Shown piece by piece: positions 1-6,205 of a DNA stretch of 8,167 nucleotides. The DNA is taken from contig JAEVYS010000003.1 of the NCBI GenBank assembly GCA_023392635.1, positions 1-8,167 on the forward strand. Direction: 5' to 3'. Below the pieces are notes generated by a model. It made no database searches, was not told the origin of the DNA, and saw only the letters and a program-made list of their open reading frames with translations. The stretch comes from Actinomycetes bacterium (GTDB lineage Bacteria; Actinomycetota; Actinomycetes; Propionibacteriales; Propionibacteriaceae). The stretch's first letter is position 1. Each line of letters begins with the position of its first letter. Made by a program: the position numbers and the translations under genes.

Positions 1-8
1 GGCGGGAG

Positions 9-30
9 GCGCCCCCCCGGGCGGGGGTGC
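9..30 (-). terminator. Possible hairpin terminator downstream of lysS
   Basis: Arms at 9-16 and 23-30 are complementary over 8 bases with one G-T wobble and enclose a 6-base loop, all G/C except one base. It starts 26 bases past the lysS stop, so the minus-strand lysS transcript would end in a very stable stem. No T-run follows on the minus strand, so this is at best a terminator of the U-poor kind proposed for high-GC bacteria. It overlaps the distal end of the repeat unit at 29-58 by two bases. Confidence 0.35.
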
Positions 31-58
31 CGCATTAGGAACCGTCCCCGGTGCGTCA
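29..58 (-). repeat. REP-like repeat unit, left copy, abutting the lysS stop
   Basis: Read on the minus strand this 30-base unit is TGACGCA, then the core CGGGGACGGTTCCT, then AA and TGCGGC. The opening TGA is the lysS stop codon. A 25-base stretch (37-61) is identical, in inverted orientation, to 8092-8116 at the other end of the window. The outer arms GACGCA and TGCGGC are partly complementary; in the copy at 8128-8157 the equivalent arms pair over six bases, so the unit can fold as a hairpin. The core resembles a GGGGACGGTTC-type motif I remember from dispersed bacterial repeats, some near REP-associated Y1 transposases. That link is recollection, and no transposase is present here. Confidence 0.75.
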
Positions 59-1567
59 GGCCTGCGGCTTGAGCAGCGGGAAGAGGATCGTCTCGCGGAT
101 GCCGTGACCGGTGAGCAGCATCATCAGCCGGTCCAGCCCCAGGCCCATTCCGCCCATCGGCGGGGCGCCGAACTCCAGGGCGGCCAGGAAGTCCTCGTCC
201 AGCTGCATCGCCTCGACGTCGCCGGCGGCGGCCTTGAGTGACTGGGCGTGCAGGCGCTCCCGCTGGATGACCGGGTCGACGAGCTCGGAGAAGCCGGTGC
301 CGCGCTCCACGCCCCCGATGATCAGGTCCCAGGCCTCGATGAGGCGGGGATCGCTGCGGTGCTGCCGGGCCAGCGGCTGCGCGATCGGTGGGTAGTCGCA
401 GACGAAGGTGGGCTGCAGCAGCCCGGGCTCGACCAGCTCGCCGAACAGCTCCATCACCAGCTTCTGCGCGGGCCAGGCGGGGTCGTGCTCGACGCCGCGC
501 CCCTCCGCGATCCGCAGCAGGACGGACGCGTCCGTCTCGGGCGTGATCTCCTCGCCGACCGCTTCCGACAGCGTCGGGTACACCGGCTTCCACACCCACT
601 CGCCGTCCAGGTCGATCTCCCCGGCCGGCGTGGAGATGACCCGGGTGCCGAGGGCCGCGTCGGCAGCGTTCTGGATGAGCCGGCGGGTCATGTCGGCAAT
701 CGTGAACTGGTCTCCCCAGGCCTGGTAGGCCTCGAGCATCGTGAACTCCGCGGAGTGGGAGGAGTCGATGCCCTCGTTGCGGAAGATGCGTCCGATCTCA
801 TACACGCGGTCGGCACCGCCCACCATGGCGCGCTTGAGGAACAGCTCGAGCGCGATCCGCATGGTCATGTCGATGTCGAAGGCGTTCAGGTGGGTGCGGA
901 AGGGACGCGCGGCCGCGCCGCCGTGCACCAGCTGCAGCACCGGGGTCTCGATCTCGAGGTAGCCCTCGCTGTGCAGCGTCTCCCGGATGCTGCGGGTGAC
1001 CAGCGCCCTGGTGCGCACCATGTCGCGGGCCTCGGGACGCGCCACCAGGTCGGCATAGCGTTGCCGGACGCGGGTCTCCTCGCCGAGCTCCTTGTGCAGC
1101 GTCGGCAGCGGGCGCAGGGCCTTGCTCGCCAACGTCCATGCCGTCGCGAGGACCGACAGCTCCCCGCGCCGCGAGGAGATCACGCGTCCGGTGACCGACA
1201 CGAAGTCACCCAGGTCGACGTCCGCCTTCCACGCGTCGAGCCTGTCGGCGCCGATCTCGGCCAGCGACAGCATCACCTGCAGCCGCACCCCGGAGTCGGC
1301 CAGCGTGAACCCGTCCTGGATCGTCGCGAAGCAGAGCTTGCCGGTGTTGCGGATGAAGACCACCCGTCCGGTGACGGACACCTCGTCGGTGGTCTCCTCG
1401 CCGGCCTCGAGGTGGCCCCAGCCGGCGTGCACCTGGGCCGCGCTGTGCGTCCGCGGGACGGCGATCGGGTAGGCGGCCACCCCGTCCGCCAGCAGGCGTG
1501 AGCGCTTGTCGTGCCGCACCTGCTCCTGCTCGGAGAGGGTCGGGCTGGCGGCGTTCGGCTCGGTCAC
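56..1567 (-). CDS. lysS: Lysyl-tRNA synthetase, class II
   Basis: A cytosolic enzyme that charges tRNA-Lys with lysine at the expense of ATP. The 503 residues match the usual length of about 500. An N-terminal OB-fold anticodon-binding domain (about 60-165) precedes a class II catalytic core. Motif 1 ends near ETPVL with Pro209. Motif 2 contains FRNEGIDSSHSAEFTMLE, with Arg263. Motif 3 is GLGLDRLMML, with Arg480. The GGAAARPF segment and the C-terminal ending (ETILFPLLKPQ) are typical of bacterial LysRS. The DSSHSAEFTMLE form, instead of the RHNPEFTMLE seen in E. coli, resembles actinobacterial LysRS as I remember it (for example the mycobacterial DSTHSPEF). The start is GTG at 1567, giving (M)TEPNAA; no Shine-Dalgarno is visible, and a TACCCT box six bases upstream suggests a leaderless message. 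The stop TGA belongs to a REP-like repeat. It lies downstream of the peptidase gene on the same strand but is separated by a long palindrome, so separate transcription is likely. Confidence 0.97.
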   Translation of the reverse strand: MTEPNAASPTLSEQEQVRHDKRSRLLADGVAAYPIAVPRTHSAAQVHAGWGHLEAGEETTDEVSVTGRVVFIRNTGKLCFATIQDGFTLADSGVRLQVMLSLAEIGADRLDAWKADVDLGDFVSVTGRVISSRRGELSVLATAWTLASKALRPLPTLHKELGEETRVRQRYADLVARPEARDMVRTRALVTRSIRETLHSEGYLEIETPVLQLVHGGAAARPFRTHLNAFDIDMTMRIALELFLKRAMVGGADRVYEIGRIFRNEGIDSSHSAEFTMLEAYQAWGDQFTIADMTRRLIQNAADAALGTRVISTPAGEIDLDGEWVWKPVYPTLSEAVGEEITPETDASVLLRIAEGRGVEHDPAWPAQKLVMELFGELVEPGLLQPTFVCDYPPIAQPLARQHRSDPRLIEAWDLIIGGVERGTGFSELVDPVIQRERLHAQSLKAAAGDVEAMQLDEDFLAALEFGAPPMGGMGLGLDRLMMLLTGHGIRETILFPLLKPQA

Positions 1568-1573
1568 CGGATT

Positions 1574-1579
1574 AGGGTA
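1574..1579 (-). promoter_or_regulatory. Candidate -10 box of lysS
   Basis: On the minus strand TACCCT (pattern TAnnnT) ends six bases before the lysS GTG. A start of transcription about seven bases downstream of a -10 box would fall on the G of the start codon, giving a leaderless mRNA, which agrees with the lack of a Shine-Dalgarno. No convincing -35 hexamer is seen 17-18 bases upstream. That region is the outer edge of the palindrome at 1596-1651. A small palindrome ACTCGCGAGT (1583-1592) sits in the spacer, with no known role. Confidence 0.4.
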
Positions 1580-1595
1580 CCGACTCGCGAGTTCG

Positions 1596-1651
1596 CTCCC
1601 GAAACCTCCCCTCGCTGCCGGAATTCCGGCAGCGAGGGGAGGTTTCGGGAG
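1596..1651. repeat. Perfect 56-bp palindrome between peptidase and lysS
   Basis: Two 28-base arms (1596-1623 and 1624-1651) are exact reverse complements with no spacer, centred on GAATTC. After a small mismatch the pairing resumes for four more bases (GTTC at 1591-1594 with GAAC at 1654-1657). The arms are built of CTCCCGAAACCTCCCC and CTCGCTGCCGG blocks. It lies 54 bases past the peptidase stop and 28 bases before the lysS start. As RNA from either strand it would form a very long stem with the loop at the centre. No T-run follows on either side, so it is not a classical intrinsic terminator. It could stop peptidase transcription, protect the 3' end, or be a dispersed palindromic repeat or small mobile element. 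Confidence 0.9.
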
Positions 1652-1705
1652 TGGAACGGGTGCGGTTGCGGGCAGCCGGACCCGGCGTCGGACGCAGGCG
1701 CAGCC

Positions 1706-3661
1706 TCAGCCGACGGGCAGGTGACGACTCCACCAGTCGAGGATGTGGTCGAAGCGCTGCCGCCGGTGGATCGGGCTGCCGGAGCGGGACAGCTCGTGGG
1801 TCTCGCCCGGGAACACCAGCAGTTCGGTCTCCACCCCGTTCAGCTTCAGCTCCGTGTAGTAGCGCAGCGCGATGCCCAGCGGGCAACGGCGGTCCTGCTC
1901 GGAGTGCAGCACGAGGGTCGGCGTCCGCACCTCGCGCACGAAGGTCATCGGCGACTGCGCGACCATCGCCTCCGGCGTGCCGTGGCAGGCCTGCGGGAAG
2001 TTCCAGCCGATGTCGGCCGAACCGACGAAGGACGGCGGGTCCAGATAGCCCCGCTCGACGATCGCGGCGGCGAACCGGTGGTCATGCCCGATGAGCCAGG
2101 CGGTGAGGTAGCCCCCGTAGGAGCCGCCCATCACGCCGACACGATCGCCCGACAGCTCGGGCACCGTGGCCTGGGCGTGCTCGAGGAAGGCGAGGACGTC
2201 GGCCGCGTCGCGGTCGCCGAACGCGCCCTGGATGGCCTTGGCATGGACCTCGCCGTAGCCGGCGGAGCCGCGCGGGTTGCACATCAGGACGGCGTAGCCG
2301 GCGCACGCGTACACCTGCGCCTCGTCGAAGAAGGTCGGGCCGTACGCCGCGAACGGACCACCGTGGATCATCAGCAGCACCGGGTGCGGGCCCTCCCCGG
2401 GCGGGCACACCAGCCAGCCGTGAACGGGGTAGCCGTCCGGGGCGGTGGCGTGCAGCTCGCGGGTGGGCAGCGGGGCGTCGGCGGCCCGGAGGGCGTCGGC
2501 GAACGTGGTCAGCGCAACCTCCGGACGGTCCAGCAGCACCAGTTCACCCGGGCTGTCGGACGTCGCGACGACCGCCGCGGTCACGCCACCGCCGGAGCCC
2601 AGTGCCTTCACCGAGCCCGGCACCTCCCAGCGTGCCCGCTCGCCGGAGGCATCGATCCGGAGGGCCACGCCCGAACCATGGACGAGGTCGATCGCGAGCA
2701 CGCCGTCGCCGTCGGGGAAGACGTCCGTGATGTGCGCCGACTCCGCGTCGGTCAGCCGCGTCACGGCGCCGCCGGTGCGCGGCACCGCGAACACGCCGGG
2801 GTTGTCGCCGAAGAAGCCCAGGCCGTCGGGCCCGGTGTGCCCGCCCAGGAAGAAGATGTGCCCACCGGCGACGACAGGCGACTGGAAGGCGCTGTCGCCG
2901 GCGGCGGAGTCGGTGAGCAGTTCCGGCTCCCCGCCGTCGAGCGGGAACCGGTAGAGGTCGCCGCGCAGGTCACCGTCCCAGCCGGCGTGCCTCGACGCCA
3001 CGACCACCACCGCGTCCCCGTCCCACACCGGATGGGCGTGGTCGTAGTCGCCGGCGGAGACCTGCCGAGCGGCGGGCACCGGACTGAAGTCGCGCCCGAC
3101 CGCCGCCCGCCCGACCGGCTTCACCGGTGGCTCGCCGGCGGGGTCGGGCACATCGAGCACGAACAGGTGCGGCCGCTGGTCGCCGACGTAGCCCACGCCG
3201 TTGTACTGAAGCTGGAGGGTGGTGATCAGCCTCGGGTCCTCGGCGGACGCGGGGACGTCCTCGATCGTGCCGTACCGGCCGTGCTCGGGCACGCGAGCGA
3301 TGAAGGCCAGCCGGCGGCCGTCCTCACTGAAGGCGAATTCGGTCACGCCCAGCTTGGCGTCGGTGACCACCATCGGCTCACCGCCCGCCGCAGGCACGAT
3401 CGCGACCTGCGCGCTGCCACCCGGTTGGGAGCGCAGGAAGCCGACCAGCGAGCCGTCGGGTGAGAGCCGTGGCGCGGTGTCGCGGAAGCCACGGGTGATC
3501 CTGACCGGCGCCCCACCCTCAAGCGGCACCCGCCACAGCTGGCCGACGTAGGCGTCGGCGTCGAAGTCCGGACGTGTCACCGCGACGACGGCGGACCTGC
3601 CATCGGGGGAAACAGCGGGAGCGGAAAGAGCAGTGAGCAGGGGCAGGTTTTCGGCTCGCAC
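1706..3661 (-). CDS. S9-family serine peptidase (prolyl oligopeptidase type)
   Basis: This is an alpha/beta-hydrolase peptidase of family S9, most like acylaminoacyl peptidase/dipeptidyl aminopeptidase (S9C), removing residues from short peptides or blocked N-termini. The chosen GTG start gives 651 residues. Residues 1 to about 380 form a beta-propeller of TolB/WD40-like blades, marked by repeats such as SPDGRSAVVAV, SPDGSLVGFL and SEDGRRLAFIARV. The hydrolase domain follows, with HGGP (His433-Pro436) near the oxyanion hole and NPRGSAGYG after it. The catalytic triad is Ser514 in GGSYGGY, Asp590 in HSEQDRRCP and His622 in GETHELSRSG. No signal peptide is seen, so it is probably cytosolic. The frame is open to an ATG at 3799, but the added 46 residues are Arg-rich and unlike the family; homologues as I recall them begin near the RAENLPLLTALSAPAVSPDG segment. 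AGG blocks lie 9-14 bases upstream of the GTG. Its substrate is unknown. Confidence 0.92.
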   Translation of the reverse strand: MRAENLPLLTALSAPAVSPDGRSAVVAVTRPDFDADAYVGQLWRVPLEGGAPVRITRGFRDTAPRLSPDGSLVGFLRSQPGGSAQVAIVPAAGGEPMVVTDAKLGVTEFAFSEDGRRLAFIARVPEHGRYGTIEDVPASAEDPRLITTLQLQYNGVGYVGDQRPHLFVLDVPDPAGEPPVKPVGRAAVGRDFSPVPAARQVSAGDYDHAHPVWDGDAVVVVASRHAGWDGDLRGDLYRFPLDGGEPELLTDSAAGDSAFQSPVVAGGHIFFLGGHTGPDGLGFFGDNPGVFAVPRTGGAVTRLTDAESAHITDVFPDGDGVLAIDLVHGSGVALRIDASGERARWEVPGSVKALGSGGGVTAAVVATSDSPGELVLLDRPEVALTTFADALRAADAPLPTRELHATAPDGYPVHGWLVCPPGEGPHPVLLMIHGGPFAAYGPTFFDEAQVYACAGYAVLMCNPRGSAGYGEVHAKAIQGAFGDRDAADVLAFLEHAQATVPELSGDRVGVMGGSYGGYLTAWLIGHDHRFAAAIVERGYLDPPSFVGSADIGWNFPQACHGTPEAMVAQSPMTFVREVRTPTLVLHSEQDRRCPLGIALRYYTELKLNGVETELLVFPGETHELSRSGSPIHRRQRFDHILDWWSRHLPVG

Positions 3662-3668
3662 GGGGTGC

Positions 3669-3674
3669 AGCCTA
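3669..3674 (-). promoter_or_regulatory. Candidate -10 box of the peptidase gene
   Basis: TAGGCT on the minus strand (TAnnnT) ends seven bases before the GTG at 3661, the spacing expected for a leaderless transcript. No good -35 partner is visible. The same stretch reads AAGGAATAGG, which could instead act as a weak, distant Shine-Dalgarno if transcription starts further upstream, so the assignment is tentative. Confidence 0.3.
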
Positions 3675-3823
3675 TTCCTTGGCGAATTGCGTCTCTGCAC
3701 ACGGCGGGAATTCAGCGCGGGACGGTATCGGCGAAGCGGTCGCGACAACGCCCGGGTACCGCCCGCCGAGTGCCCTCCCCCCGTGCCGCGGGCGCACAAT
3801 TGCTTCAGCCGCCGGGAGCGGAC

Positions 3824-3853
3824 TTGATGAGTGAGTGCTCACTCACTTACACT
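3824..3853 (+). promoter_or_regulatory. Promoter of the TetR-ABC-ABC operon
   Basis: A -35-like TTGATG (3824-3829, four of six consensus bases) and a -10-like TACACT (3848-3853) are separated by 18 bases, within the accepted range. The first transcribed base is predicted around 3860-3861, which is the GTG of the regulator gene. The 18-base spacer is exactly the palindromic operator, so a bound repressor would block RNA polymerase directly. Confidence 0.6.
3830..3847. promoter_or_regulatory. TetR-type operator palindrome
   Basis: AGTGAGTGCTCACTCACT has two 8-base arms, AGTGAGTG and CACTCACT, around a CT centre; the arms are exact reverse complements. TGAGTGAGT/ACTCACTCA-type palindromes are common operators next to TetR-family genes in actinobacteria (established pattern, recalled). 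It lies 13 bases upstream of the regulator's GTG and fills the -35/-10 spacer, which fits autorepression. It is about 170 bases from the start of the divergent peptidase gene, so a direct effect on that gene is less likely. Confidence 0.75.
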
Positions 3854-3860
3854 CCTCGCC

Positions 3861-4469
3861 GTGGGAAGAGCTGCGCCGATGGCGCCGGAAGCGCGCCGGG
3901 AGGCGATCATCGCGGCCACGCTGCCGCTGTTGCTGGACCAGGGCCCGGAGCTGAGCACGAGGGAGATCGCGCAGGCCGCCGGGGTGGCCGAGGGCACGAT
4001 CTTCCGGGTGTTCGAGACCAAGCATGACCTGATCCACGCGACCATCGGCGCCGCGCTGGCCCCCGATGCCGCGATCGACTGCCTGGCGAACCTGCCGGCC
4101 GGTCAGCCCCTGGTCGACCGCGTCGCAGCGATCCTGGAACTGCTGCGCAGCGAGATCCACCGCACCCGGTCGCTGTTCCTCCACCTGGCGCGCCGGGACG
4201 CCCGCGACGGCCGTCGGCCGTGGCCGCCGTTCCCCCCGCACGACAAGAAGGACCACCCCAACTTCGACAACCGCGCCCGCCTCTCCGCCGCCGTCACCGC
4301 CGCCCTCGAGGCGTACCGGGACGAGCTCGCCGTGCCGACCGAGGTGGCCACGAAGGTCCTCTCGGCCCTGTCCTTCGCGAGTCTCACCCTCCTGGAGGAC
4401 GAGCCTCTCAACCAACCCACAGCACTCGCCGAGGTCGTCCTGCACGGCATCGCCAAAGGAGACTCATGA
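3861..4469 (+). CDS. TetR-family transcriptional regulator
   Basis: A DNA-binding repressor of about 202 residues, typical for the family. The N-terminal HTH domain spans roughly residues 12-58, with the helix-turn-helix in LSTREIAQAAGVAEGTIFRVF (about 31-51) and the following K-HDLI helix that usually closes a TetR DNA-binding domain. The C-terminal ligand-binding and dimer domain (about 65-200) is divergent and gives no clue to the inducer. Start choice: GTG 3861 sits seven bases after a good -10 box with no Shine-Dalgarno, implying a leaderless message. ATG 3879, six codons later, is preceded by GGAAGAG at eight bases and is a credible alternative. The open frame also reaches an upstream codon at 3831, but that lies inside the operator and before the predicted transcription start. 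The TGA overlaps the ATG of the first ABC gene, so it is the first gene of the operon and the likely local repressor of the exporter. Confidence 0.93.
   Translation: MGRAAPMAPEARREAIIAATLPLLLDQGPELSTREIAQAAGVAEGTIFRVFETKHDLIHATIGAALAPDAAIDCLANLPAGQPLVDRVAAILELLRSEIHRTRSLFLHLARRDARDGRRPWPPFPPHDKKDHPNFDNRARLSAAVTAALEAYRDELAVPTEVATKVLSALSFASLTLLEDEPLNQPTALAEVVLHGIAKGDS
4455..4461 (+). promoter_or_regulatory. Strong ribosome binding site for the first ABC gene
   Basis: AAAGGAG ends four bases before ATG 4466, inside the last codons of the regulator gene. It decides this ATG over the open frame that extends back to 4220 and supports translation coupled to the upstream gene. Confidence 0.8.
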
Positions 4470-6205
4470 TCCGCTTGTTGACCCGCTTCCTGCGTCCGTA
4501 CCTGCCGCAGGTGATCGGCGTCGTCCTGCTCCAGCTCGTCCAGGTCACGGCGTCGCTGTTCCTGCCCAGCATCAATGCCGGGATCATCGACAACGGCGTG
4601 GCCAGGGGTGACACCGGCTACATCTGGCGGATGGGTGCGCTGATGCTCGGCGTGTCCGTCCTGCAGGTGGTCGCCCAGATGGGCGCGGCCTGGTTCGGCG
4701 CCCGCTCGTCCATGGCGTTCGGACGCGACCTGCGCCAGGCGATCTTCGACCGCGCATTGACGTTCTCGTCCAAGGAGGTCAACGCCTTCGGGGCCCCCAG
4801 CCTGATCACGCGCAACACCAACGACGTCCAGCAGGTGCAGATGCTCGTGCTGATGACCGCCATCATGATCGTCTCGGCCCCGCTGATGATGATCGGCGGC
4901 GTCTTCATGGCGCTGCGCGAGGACATCGGCCTCAGCTGGCTCATCCTGGTCGCCGTCGTCGTCCTCGGCACGATCATCGGCATCCTGGCCAGCCAGATGA
5001 CGCCGCTGTTCAAGACGATGCAGGTACGCATCGACACCATGAACCGGGTGCTGCGCGAGCAGATCTCCGGCCTCCGGGTCATCCGGGCGTTCGTCCGTGA
5101 ACCCACCGAGTCGGCGCGTTTCGACCGGGCCAACTTCGAACTCGCCGACACGGCCACCCGCGCCGGGCGCCGGATGATGACCATGTTCCCCGCCGTCTTC
5201 GCCGTGATGAACCTGTCCAGCGTCGCGGTGGTGTGGTTCGGCGCGTTCCGGATCGCCAGCGGCGACCTGCTCGTCGGGCAGCTGACCGCCTACATCTCCT
5301 ACCTGACCCTGATCCTGATGAGCGTGATGATGGCGACGATGATGTTCATGCTCGCCCCACGCGCCGCGGTGGCGGGCGGCCGCATCAGGGACGTCCTGGA
5401 GACGTCCTCCTCCGTGGTCCCGCCGGAGGTCCCGGTGACGACGGTGGACCGCCACGGCGAGCTCGCCTTCTCCGGCGTCAGCTTCGCCTACCCGGGCGCG
5501 TCCCACCCGGTGCTGGAGGACATCACGTTCACCGTCCTGCCGGGCGCGACGACCGCGGTGATCGGCTCGACCGGCGCGGGCAAGACCACCCTGGTCAACC
5601 TGATCCCGCGGCTCTTCGACGTCACCAGCGGCTCGGTGAGCGTCGACGGCGTGGACGTGCGTGACCTCGACCCCGACCTGTTGTGGGATCGCGTCGGCCT
5701 GGTACCGCAGCGTCCCTACCTCTTCAGCGGGACGGTGGCGTCCAACCTCCGGCTGGGTCGCCCCGACGCGACCGACGAGGAGCTGTGGCGCGCGCTCGAG
5801 GTGGCACAGGCACGCGACTTCGTCGAGCGAATGCCCGACGGCCTCGACTCGGCGATCAGCCAGGGCGGCACCAACGTGTCGGGCGGCCAGCGCCAGCGCC
5901 TGGCCATCGCGCGCGCGCTCGTCCGGCGTCCCGAGATCTACGTGTTCGACGACTCCTTCTCCGCGCTCGACGTCGCCACCGACGCCGCCCTGCGGTCGGC
6001 GCTGGTCGAGGAGACCACCGACGCGGCCGTCCTGGTGGTCGCGCAGCGGGTCTCGACGATCCGCAACGCCGAACAGATCGTCGTGCTCGAGGACGGGCGC
6101 ATCGTCGGTGTCGGCACCCATGACCAGCTCCTCGCAACGTGCGACACGTACGCGGAAATCGTCGAGAGTCAGTTCAAGGCTTCCGAGATCGGAGTGGGCG
6201 CATGA
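4466..6205 (+). CDS. ABC exporter half-transporter with degenerate ATP site
   Basis: A membrane exporter half of 579 residues: a six-helix transmembrane domain (helices near 16-41, 56-78, 128-152, 156-178, 240-263, 273-300) followed by a nucleotide-binding domain from about residue 332. Motifs are Walker A GSTGAGKTT (Lys373), Q-loop Gln415, signature NVSGGQ (470-475), and Walker B YVFDD with Asp495. The catalytic glutamate position is Asp496 and the H-loop histidine is Gln527 (VVAQRVST). Both changes are hallmarks of the non-hydrolysing subunit of heterodimeric exporters such as TM287 of TM287/288, BmrCD or LmrCD. It should therefore supply a good signature to its partner's ATP site while its own site is degenerate. 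It starts at an ATGA overlap with the regulator and ends at another with the second ABC gene. The substrate is unknown; multidrug or lipid-like export is the usual role of the family. Confidence 0.95.
   Translation: MIRLLTRFLRPYLPQVIGVVLLQLVQVTASLFLPSINAGIIDNGVARGDTGYIWRMGALMLGVSVLQVVAQMGAAWFGARSSMAFGRDLRQAIFDRALTFSSKEVNAFGAPSLITRNTNDVQQVQMLVLMTAIMIVSAPLMMIGGVFMALREDIGLSWLILVAVVVLGTIIGILASQMTPLFKTMQVRIDTMNRVLREQISGLRVIRAFVREPTESARFDRANFELADTATRAGRRMMTMFPAVFAVMNLSSVAVVWFGAFRIASGDLLVGQLTAYISYLTLILMSVMMATMMFMLAPRAAVAGGRIRDVLETSSSVVPPEVPVTTVDRHGELAFSGVSFAYPGASHPVLEDITFTVLPGATTAVIGSTGAGKTTLVNLIPRLFDVTSGSVSVDGVDVRDLDPDLLWDRVGLVPQRPYLFSGTVASNLRLGRPDATDEELWRALEVAQARDFVERMPDGLDSAISQGGTNVSGGQRQRLAIARALVRRPEIYVFDDSFSALDVATDAALRSALVEETTDAAVLVVAQRVSTIRNAEQIVVLEDGRIVGVGTHDQLLATCDTYAEIVESQFKASEIGVGA
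6191..6194 (+). promoter_or_regulatory. Ribosome binding site for the second ABC gene
   Basis: GGAG lies seven bases before ATG 6202, within the end of the first ABC gene. It supports this start over an upstream ATG in the same frame at 6139, which would add 21 Arg-rich residues encoded inside the preceding gene. Confidence 0.65.

Noticed and set aside
1583..1592. 10-base palindrome ACTCGCGAGT in the lysS promoter region as an operator
   Set aside because: A perfect palindrome this short is expected by chance within a few kilobases; there is no linked regulator or second site.
1568..1705. T-box or other riboswitch controlling lysS
   Set aside because: The gap is only 138 bases and dominated by the palindrome; no T-box conserved sequence or lysine-riboswitch-like architecture was seen, and the likely transcript has no leader.
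1511..3463. Long open frame of 650 codons on the plus strand opposite the peptidase
   Set aside because: It is a shadow of the high-GC peptidase gene: the product is a low-complexity mix of Arg, Gly, Val, His and Asp with no domain, and the minus strand holds a complete S9 enzyme with its triad.
3662..3799. 46-residue N-terminal extension of the peptidase to an ATG at 3799
   Set aside because: The extension is Arg-rich, has no signal-peptide character and precedes the point where the family's conserved sequence begins; a -10-like box falls inside it.
3831..3860. Earlier in-frame start of the TetR gene at 3831
   Set aside because: It lies within the operator and upstream of the predicted transcription start, has no ribosome site, and adds residues not typical of the family.
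4103..6121. Long open frame of 672 codons on the minus strand opposite the regulator and first ABC gene
   Set aside because: His/Asp/Arg-rich product with no recognisable fold; it is antisense to two well-defined genes and is explained by codon bias in GC-rich DNA.
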